In this document: piece after piece, positions 56,005-64,000 of the stretch
Position numbering within the stretch: position 1 is the first letter of the stretch
Layout of the letters: every line of letters starts with the position of its first letter
NCBI GenBank assembly: GCA_021029095.1
Contig: JAJOHG010000015.1
Span: forward strand, 496,001-560,000
Source: Phellopilus nigrolimitatus
Taxonomy: Eukaryota > Basidiomycota > Agaricomycetes > Hymenochaetales > Hymenochaetaceae
Reading direction: 5' to 3'
Length of the DNA: 64,000 nt
Translations under genes and position numbers: made by a program
The notes under the pieces: model-generated
What the model was told of the DNA's origin: nothing
The model's database searches: none
What the model saw: the letters and a program-made list of their open reading frames with translations, nothing else

Positions 56005-57966
56005 ATGGGTGGAATCAGTATCGAAATACCAAAGGGACCTCAAAAGTCTGCGTCGTCGGGTGCGAAAAAGGCTTTGTTGATTGGCATTCAGTACAAGGAC
56101 GCCGTGCAGTACTCTCATGGAGATCCTCCTCCCGAACTCGGTGTTTCGCACAACGACACCGAAGTGTTGAAGAAGATATTGACACGTGAGTCAATCCAAT
56201 GATTCAATATCGTGCTTGGAGGCTGAATTTCCTATGTGCAGACTTTTACGACTACAAAGAAGAGGATATCGTCGTGCTCAAGGATGACGGCAAACATACT
56301 CTGCCGACGAGAGAGAACATCGTACGTTTCGTCTTTGCTCCTGAACACCTATGCAGAGCTCTAACTTGTTTTATTTTCCTGACTAGCTGAGCGCTATAGA
56401 TGATCTGATACGAGACGCTAAGGCTGGGGATCATTTCGTATTTCATTGTATGTTGTTAACCTGTCGCGATTTCGGTGTGCTTAACCCTCGTCGCTCACCT
56501 TTTGGTGCAGACTCAGGCCATGGTTCACAAATACCAAATCGTGGCGACGACTACGAGGAAGATGACATGGATGAAGGTTTGCTTCGTTCTCCGGTCTGTG
56601 CAGGGTATAAACTGACTGCGAACAAAGTTATTTGGCCGGTCGATGTAGTCTATCGGAAGGACTTAGACGAGGAAGTTGAGTCAAATTTCATCATCGATGA
56701 TGTGAGTAAGAATTCCTCGATCTTAAAGACGTCGAGTTCATTGTTATCGTCTGCAGGAACTGAAAATTCGGCTCGTGGATAGCCTTCCAGCGGGAACGCA
56801 TCTTACGGTGGGTCTTCGATGAGTCTCAGGAAGTTCGTCATTGGCATTTCTAAACTTTCTTTGAATAGGTTATTCTCGACTGTTGCCATTCTGGCACTGG
56901 CGTAGGTAAGCTGAGTTGCAATGTGCCTCTTAGCTTCTTTTAATCATCAGTGGATAAGATCTGCCCTACACACACACAGCAAGCTTCGAATTTGAAGAGC
57001 TTTGGTCCCCTGCAAAGTCTCCTGTTTCGCCAGCGGCCGGGAATTTCTTCCCCGACGGTGTCCCTCTCGCAGCCGGTATGAGATCTCGAGCTTATAGAGC
57101 TTATCAACTTTTACTGAAAGCGTATCTTCCTAGTAAACGCAAGGGGATCGCTTAAACTGAGTGAGTGGCCTCCATGAGATCCTAGGTTGCGTGTGATTAT
57201 CCAACAACTGCTACTTTTAGACCTCCAGGGCAATGTATTGAAGAGGATGAGAACCTTGGAAGATGGTCTTATAGAAAGAGCAGAACGTATCGCCGGAGCA
57301 CATACCGTTCAGGAAAATGACGATGATAAATATGTTGTGAGTCTCGACACATCGTTTCGACGGCTCTGTTCTCACAGCGTTCTTATCACTAGACGTCCTG
57401 GGCTGCTTGTATAGACAAAGACGTCGAGGTAGAAGGAGAAGTAAATGGCATGCTAACTCAGGTCAGTAGGCTTCTCCCGTTTCAAATGCATTGGAGCTAG
57501 TTACTGAGGAGTAATCTTCTCCAGGCTTTCTGGGAGATCCTAAGTCGGTGCACTTTACTTTGCTAAACGTATACTTGCTGAATATGTTAAACAGGTAACA
57601 ATCGGTCACTCACCAATGAAGAGCTTATACGTGCACTCGCGTGAGTCTGATAAAACGACAAACTCACCTATGTTTCAATTCTTATCTACTTGCCTTACAG
57701 GAAGCAACTGATCATAACAACGAGGCCTGCCAAAAAGTACTTCAGGGAAAATAATTGGGGGGAAATCTCGTGCCCTAAGCCTGTTGTGAGTCGTCTTAAG
57801 TTTTTACTGTACGGTACAAATGGACTATTCCTAACTTACGACGAAATGTAGCTCGGAAGCCTTCAAAAATTCGTGAGTGCGGCTAGACTCAAGTGAGCTT
57901 CAGAGATATCTGACTCTCTTTTGGAAAAAACAGGATGCCATCCACGAAATTTCATTCACATTTTGA
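56005..57966 (+). CDS. Metacaspase 1 (peptidase C14)
   Basis: A gene of about 14 exons; the first eight are 56005-56185, 56242-56321, 56387-56447, 56511-56576, 56628-56701, 56757-56807, 56869-56905 and from 56980. The caspase-like p20 part: ALLIGIQYKD, ELGVSHNDTEVLKKIL, DFYDYKEEDIVVLKDD, FHYSGHGSQI (catalytic His), then VILDCCHSGTG (catalytic Cys). A p10-like part has SWAACIDKD, NGMLTQAFWEIL and NEELIRAL, ending LGSLQKF and FTF. Metacaspases are Ca-dependent Arg/Lys-specific cysteine proteases of stress and protein-quality pathways, in cytosol and nucleus. The N-terminal Gln/Pro prodomain of yeast Mca1 is absent. Both catalytic residues are present. Exons after 57100 are less certain. Confidence 0.85.
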
Positions 57967-58512
57967 CTTGCGGAATCTACGTTGGTTGTCGCTTATTTTA
58001 TTGATTTTTCTCTGTACCTTGCACGTGCTCCTTAATCTTTCTCCGTGCTGACACGTCTCAGCCTTTCGCTGACTTGCCATGTCCCCATCAGCTCTATCGA
58101 GCGGTGATGGTTTATATAAGTATGTTACGGATTCTCATAGTAATTGTACGAGTCGAGTAATAGGTTTCATGCATTTATCCCCCATATAATCGTGAATAGC
58201 TTTCTTATATGATGATCAAATGGGAAAAGGTACATTGTTGTGCCGAAGATCGACACAGCTTCTTTAGCTCCGCGACCGCTGCCACAGCCTACATCATCAT
58301 CGCAATGTCGATAAAAGAGTATTATTACCCGTGAACACATTCGGAGGCCAGACCGCTTTGCACAGAAACTCCGGAGCTATACACCTTCTTTCATTGCCTT
58401 CCTCATACGCTTCGGATGTCACAGACTATAGCTTGAGTTGTTACCAATTGCTTCAAATTGTCGCATTCCTCTTTTTGCCTCATCGACACGTCCTGCTCAA
58501 GTTACCGCCGCA
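57967..58512. other. Spacer between tandem metacaspases
   Basis: 3' UTR of metacaspase 1 and promoter of metacaspase 2. No gene seen. Confidence 0.5.
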
Positions 58513-60530
58513 ATGCACTATACGGATTTCTCTATGTTTCAGGACTCTAGTTATCTAAACCGCTGCAAAAACTCGAGAGGCGCAAGGAAGGCCCTGTCGG
58601 TCGCGATCGCGTACGACGAACTGGTGGAGAAATGGCCTAATGAATCCGAATCGTTTCTACATCTTCCTTACACTCACCAGGATCCTCCTGTACTAAAAAA
58701 ACTGCTTGTCGGTTGGTGAATCTTGAGAATTATTTTCTGCTATTGAAGCTAAAAACCGTTCAGAAAAATATGATTTCAAGGAAGAAGACATCGTAATCCT
58801 TATGGATGATGGCAAGCATATCAGACCAACGAGAGCCGAGATGGTCAGAGTCTTTCTCCCTTCGTTCTTTATCAAATATATTGGAACTCTTTTTCAGATT
58901 CGTGCGATGAAAAGGCTCGTTGAGGGCGCTAAAGCTGGCGACCATTTCGTGTTTCATTGTTGTTAAATCAATTCATGAGTCTACACTCAGCATCCTGACA
59001 GTTTATTAGTTTCAGGTCATGGTTCTCAAGTGAAGAATTACGATCACACTGAAGAAGACGGGATGGATGAAGGTATACATATTCACATTAATGGGTTTTA
59101 TTTGATTTCTTTCTGACAATTTTGCATGAAGTGATTTGGCCACTTGATGTCGATTATAACCCAAATGCAAAAGAAGACGAAAAAGCAACAAATTTTATCA
59201 TCGACGATGTGAGTATCTGGTTCTCGTATTTGAACTATTAATTAACGAATCATGTTTTAGCTGCTAAAGGAGATCCTTGTCGACTGCCTTCCTTCAAATA
59301 CCCATCTCACTGTACGCCTTCCCTCCTCATTTCTCTTCCCCATAAATGGCGGATCAATTTCATGTCATCTACAGGTTCTGCTTGATTGCTGCCACTCTGG
59401 GACAGGCGTAGGTATGTCTCACAAAAAGCATACGCTATTCTGATTCTTGCATTCTCATCACGAGCATAGATCTACCTTACTATCAATCGGACGATAGTCG
59501 TGACGACCTTTGGCAATCTCCTATTGAAGCACCTATTGCATCGCAACTTCCCTCTCCAGTGAGAGTATACTCCTCTCCTGTACGCAGCACGTCGATAGAC
59601 ACTGTCATCGTGCAGCCAAGTTTTTCTATCGAGGACCAGGGTATGATCTACCGCAACCACTTAGAGTCGACACTCTCATCAACTTGTTCTTCTAGCAAAA
59701 CGAGGCGTGAAGAGAATAAGAAGCATGAGTGGGTGCCTGCTCTTTTTTTCGCCAATAACCGATACACTTTGATCTGAATTAACACGCATAGAGATGCCAC
59801 ATGCAGCTCGTGGTCATACCTTTTCTGTCAACAAGGAGAACGAACCACATAAAACATGACATTGAGCACCTTACGATGCGGGGCACCTCTGACTTGGTCA
59901 AGCATGCAGTATGTCTCAATGGTATTTTCCTACGTCATTGTGAATATATTTAAACTCCATTACAGACGTCTTGGTCTGCTTGCCTCGACGACCAACTTGG
60001 TATCGACAACGACACCGGTGGTATTCTCACTCAGGTATATTCTTTGCTGATGAAGCTTGAATCAAATTTTTACTGACCCCACTCAATAGACGTTCGTTAA
60101 ACTACTCTGTAAGTGTTAAGAACGTCATGCAGAAACGCTTGTTGTTGATCCTCTCTTCTTATCTAGGGGACAATCCTAATAGAACCAATCGACAGTTACT
60201 CGAGGCACTCAGGTTCGTGAATGTTCCTACTTAAGTTGCTGGATCATTGCTTAAACTCTTGTGCTCAGCCAGGAGCTGTTCGAGAAGGCAAAAATGGCAA
60301 AGCACTATTTTAGAGGCGAGGAGGAGTTTCAGGAGTTAGCCAAGGTTTTTCCCTTGCCAAAACCAAGCGTGAGCCCTAAACCAAATTTCCATGTTTTATG
60401 CTCCTGAGATAGTTTCGATAGCTTGGCAGTCTTCAACCCATTGTGAGCATACTCCTATTTCTTAGGGGATTTGACCTGATCGCATTGTTTGTGGCAGGAA
60501 AAGATTTTGGACGAGCCGTTCACATTCTAG
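58513..60530 (+). CDS. Metacaspase 2 (tandem paralogue, diverged N-terminus)
   Basis: Same exon order as metacaspase 1. From 58513: MHYTDFSMFQ, ALSVAIAYDELVEKW, then KYDFKEEDIVILMDDGKHIRPTRAEM, FSGHGSQVKNY (catalytic His; needs the acceptor just before TTTCAGG), VIWPLDVDY and VLLDCCHSGTG (catalytic Cys). The p10 part has SWSACLDDQLG, GGILTQ and NRQLLEAL. It ends LGSLQPI and EKILDEPFTF, the same terminal FTF as copy 1. The first p20 strand, ALLIGIQY in copy 1, is changed to ALSVAIAY, and the GVSHNDT loop that normally follows is replaced by PYTHQDP, so folding or substrate choice may differ. Probably a protease, but activity is uncertain. Confidence 0.8.
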
Positions 60531-60888
60531 CCCGCTTTCCCTTAGGCTCGTGTCGAGCCATCACTGGCATGGTGTAGGAACATATGCAAGTCACGCAGGC
60601 TAAGAACCTAACTTCTATTCAGCATATTAATTTCTTTCGTACAATCTTAACTTTCATTGGACCCTAGAGTAGTTTCTGCCAATAGTAGGTTTTGTAGAAA
60701 TACACGTAATTGGTATAGTATAAGATCCAGTCTTGCAAAAATGGTACAGGTATCCGAAAACATAAATTACACGAAGTCCCAACAGACAACTCAAAGAGAA
60801 AAAAGCAACCCTTATTCCAGAGGAGCTTCGATCAATGAAGACAGCTGATCAAAAGAAAGAGGGTCATTACAAAACAACACAGTCTGTC
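60531..60888. other. Convergent 3' region
   Basis: 3' UTRs of metacaspase 2 and the minus-strand Afi1-like gene. No gene. Confidence 0.5.
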
Positions 60889-63867
60889 TCACCCTCCCCC
60901 GAGGCTCGACTCGCTACGGTTTGATGGCGTCCGCGAGGTCAGGTTCGACATCGGCGGGGACAGCAGGCCACTTTGTTCGCGATACTGTTTCGCATCGCGG
61001 GCGTGTGCTTGGCGCACGAATGCATACCGGTGGAAGTGATTCAGGCTTTGGAGGAACTGGATGCCGATCTGCATGTTCCCGTGAAACGTAAACACGACCT
61101 TCGAAGACCGATAAAAACAACAAATATTACGCACTGGGTATGCACGCAGAACTGTCAGGAGATCTACAGTGTAGCTTCGAACTTGTTCCTGTTGGTGAAA
61201 GAGGCCGAACGTCACAGGCAAAAGCCCACCCAAGTATTGAGGGAGTAAGGCCAATAGCTAAGAGGACGAACCGTTAACTATTGCTGCTGTGCAGTTCGCA
61301 ACATAAAGCGCACCTCGATGACTTGATCATATGTTTGCACGCTCTCTGAGAGCGTGCGCATAATCAATTCGACCTCCTGATCATTCATATTCTTCACAGT
61401 TTTCAGACGAACGAGCTGGTGATAGATATCAAAGCCTTGTATAGGCTTTGTTGCGACATGCATCTGGAAGTCCTGAATGAAAGGAAACACATATCATAAG
61501 TCTACACGAGCTGAAAAGAGAAATCGAGGACATACTGAGGAGTAGTATTCGTACATCTTGGTCCTCCGCCAACCTTCGATCCGATTCGCATTTACCGAAA
61601 GCTCTTTTGTCGCAGACACATCGTCAGGGAAAATAATACCACTTCCGAGCTGGCTGTAGCCATCAACCGCAACCGAGAAGGACGAGCTCGGGTATCCGAT
61701 TTTCGTCGATCCCATATATTCCTCCTCGTAGCGTCCGACAAGACGGACAAATCGAAAGACATACTCCGTGAAACGTGCCCGGACGAGGGATTCGCCAAAG
61801 TGGTATGAAATTGCTGAGACGATCTTCATCCAAACGACGTGAGCAGATCTGGTAAGAAACAGATAATGAAGGAGCTTACATCATCCATGAATACATTATC
61901 GGAACTGTCCGCCTTCCCAGCCTGAGAGTGCTCATTTCTAGCACCATGTGCGTTTATCTGCGAAGACGCCCTCCCCATTTCCTCTTCGCTGCCTGCTGAG
62001 ACCTCAGCCTTTATCGTGCCAGCTCGTGTTAGGAGGCTCCCTGGTAGCGGAGGCTGCGAGGCCACTGGCCATGAGCTATAGATGTCCTTGTGCACGACCA
62101 TCCGGCCATTACCAATGTCACAAAGGAGGTCCCAGGAGCCAGCGGACTCAAAAATGGGGTTCGTCACACCGGCGATGTAGCCAGGACTTCGTGAATGAAA
62201 GAAAGTGTAAGAAGACGTTTTATAGGTGAAAAGAAATAGCGTACATGTTCTCCCATTCCTCTCGATTTGTCAAATTCGCGTATGGGAATGCACGGGCTAT
62301 GAAACCACGCAAAACGGCGCCGCATCCTGACCCGAGCGCACATGCTGCGAGAACGACACTCGAGACCTGACCTGCTGGACGTTGGTATCCGAGGAATATC
62401 ACGCGCTTATTTGTGATAAGGGCATTGAACAGAAGAATGATGGGATGCGTCAAGATTCCGTTCGTATGAAGATGAGGATGTTGTGGGCCGGAAACGATTG
62501 TGTTCGGGATGGAAAACGTTTGAATGAGGGAAATAAGAGAATACTTGTGGATAAATTATTAATCAAAGTCCGAACACTTTTAACTATTTCAGGTCCACGT
62601 ACATCTCCTACTTCTTCAGGGAAGGTCGATAGTGGCATCTTTATGGGCAGTGCGTGTCCTCTGTAATCAATCGACGTCGAGAAAAAGTGCGTGTCCTTCG
62701 GCGCTCGAGAATAGGGATCCATAATTGCCGGAACTACTGCCTCATCTCGCTTCCCACTGTGCATACCATGTGAGCTCGCTGAATTTGACTCCATAGACCG
62801 CCGCCCTCGTTGCGACTGAACATGTGACGACGCTGGATTATGAATCGTAGCACTTTGTTGTCCATCCCCATCGACATCACTCTCGTCGCCCGTCCATGCC
62901 CCAGAGCCCCCGAGCGTAAATGATGCCTCAGACGCGCTCTGGTGGCTGCGCATGCTATCTGTGCGGCTGCGTGTCTTGTTGTCCTCGAAGCTTGAGCCCG
63001 AGCCATTCTCCGTCGTGCGCATTACCACCGTGTCCCTATTTGACACGTAATTTGAGGCCGGATGCAATGGGTGTACGGCCGGGCTTGAATGCGAGAGTGT
63101 GCTTTCCTGGGAGGGCCGCTTGCCGTTCATGGCAGCGGTAAACTTCTCGGTGAAAACGTCTTTGCGTTCCGCCACGCGCATGACGAGTTTCTCATCTCGC
63201 GTGAGCGTAGGCGCAAGGGATATGTCCATGGCGTTGACGGCGTCGAAGAGGCGAGCGAGGCATTCTTGTGAAGGATCGGAGAAGTAATCGTCAAGAGCCA
63301 TGAGGAGGACAGGCTACAGCCAAGAACATAAGTAATGCCGCTCGGAAAAGAACACGGATTCCACACCTTGAATATTTGTATGAACGGGTGGCGAGTACAT
63401 ATTGCCATTGCCTTCACAACTGCACCTCTACGAAGTGTATTTTAGTAAGAATACAGACACGTCCGAAAGCACTGCACGTACCGTCTGACTGTCTTGTCAT
63501 GCTTCGTCCTCACCAGATTCAGCACATACAACAGCTCGGGACCGTCTTCGTCAGCCCCTGCAGTTCCAGAGCTCGCGTCAGAATGCGATTCGAGTGCAAG
63601 CACGGGAGCAATTCTATTGAACGGTGTTTGATTAAGGAAAAATATTGTCCAGTCTTCAAGCTGCCTCTCTGCGCCATCCGGAAGCATAAGATTCGCAAGG
63701 AGACTGTGGAAGCACTTCGTAATCTGGTGCAATGGGATTAGACAGAAGTGTACACACCCTTCGTCTGTCCCTAATGGCTGGGGAAACTGGTACGTCAATT
63801 GAGCACCTTTGTCGATGTCGAACTCGGCGAGGAGCACAAATGCACAGTGTTCTTCCGTGCTTCCCAT
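60889..63867 (-). CDS. AFI1: Afi1-like DENN-domain polarity protein
   Basis: A multi-exon minus-strand gene from the ATG at 63867 to the TGA at 60889, close to the right edge. The N-terminal uDENN/Afi1 part has [88 protein letters not shown]. A Ser-rich loop of about 200 residues follows. The cDENN part has YSLISLIQTFSIPNT, ILLFNALITNKRVIFLGYQ and REEWENM. The stabilisation-of-polarity-axis C-terminus has VSAISYHFGESLVRARFTEYVFRFVRL, LLALLPQYLGGLLPVTFGLFHQQEQVR and RYAFVRQAHARDA. Yeast Afi1 binds Arf3 at the cell cortex to keep polarity. An intron (VIE/LLALL) near 61311-61258 is required to bypass a stop. An upstream exon beyond 63867 cannot be excluded. Confidence 0.82.
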
Positions 63868-64000
63868 AGCGTTCAGTACCGACGCGTTTCTCGGTTCCAA
63901 AGTCTCGACAAATTATTGCAGTTGTGAAGTCCCCCAGATAGAGAGATGAAGATGTAATTCAGAGCAAAATTAGAGCATAAGGCAAAAGGGAATTGCTTGG
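63868..64000. other. 5' flank of the Afi1-like gene, window edge
   Basis: Probable 5' UTR/promoter of the minus-strand DENN gene. Nothing else seen. Confidence 0.4.

Overview
This is a nuclear chromosomal segment of a basidiomycete fungus, most likely an Agaricomycete. The evidence is dense short introns (about 50-70 nt, GT-AG, with CTNAC-like branch points), FunK1-type fungal protein kinases, Egh16/gas1-like secreted proteins, a lineage-typical membrane-protein family and tandem metacaspases. There are no operons, Shine-Dalgarno sites, CRISPR arrays, rRNAs or convincing tRNAs. I read genes by joining open frames across splice sites. Exon ends are firm where a protein motif crosses the junction and softer elsewhere.

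Layout. 0-5 kb: the 3' end of CAB2 (CoA synthesis), two diverged paralogous minus-strand unknowns, and between them a decayed Egh16-like pseudogene. 5.2-5.8 kb: a small secreted Cys protein. 6.7-10.4 kb: a two-RRM poly-Q RNA-binding protein on the minus strand. 10.9-16.7 kb: a tandem segmental duplication of about 2.8-3 kb, each unit holding one Egh16-like secreted protein gene with its long promoter. 16.8-18.2 kb: an epoxide-hydrolase-type alpha/beta hydrolase, followed by a 233-bp foldback element. 19.3-22.3 kb: a 17-exon acid sphingomyelinase. 22.8-26.7 kb: a tiny acidic-protein gene tail-to-tail with a frameshifted FunK1 kinase. 27.3-28.9 kb: a divergent H2B/H2A pair. 29.2-32.9 kb: a paxillin-like three-LIM protein. 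33.3-36.0 kb: a multi-exon membrane protein. 36.8-41.2 kb: coatomer alpha (COPI), carrying single-base insertions. 41.4-42.1 kb: a 3-exon unknown. 44.0-52.0 kb: an accessory block of tiny genes, into whose repeat array an inverted, intact copy of the FunK1 locus is set. 53.3-55.3 kb: a paralogue of the membrane protein. 56.0-60.5 kb: two tandem metacaspases. 60.9-63.9 kb: an Afi1-type DENN protein.

How the genes relate. The conserved genes (CAB2, histones, COPI alpha, Afi1/DENN, LIM protein, RRM protein, sphingomyelinase) serve core metabolism, chromatin, secretion and polarity and do not form one pathway. The accessory layer is duplication-rich. It contains the Egh16 tandem plus relic, the FunK1 inverted duplication about 19 kb apart, two metacaspases and two membrane-protein paralogues. 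It also contains a set of tiny genes encoding 72-100 residue acidic, probably disordered proteins. Three of these share a C-terminal HPxxExxQYExxL-like motif, and all three lie next to FunK1 loci. This tiny-gene/FunK1 neighbourhood is the best candidate here for an undescribed system; a functional link is inference from position only.
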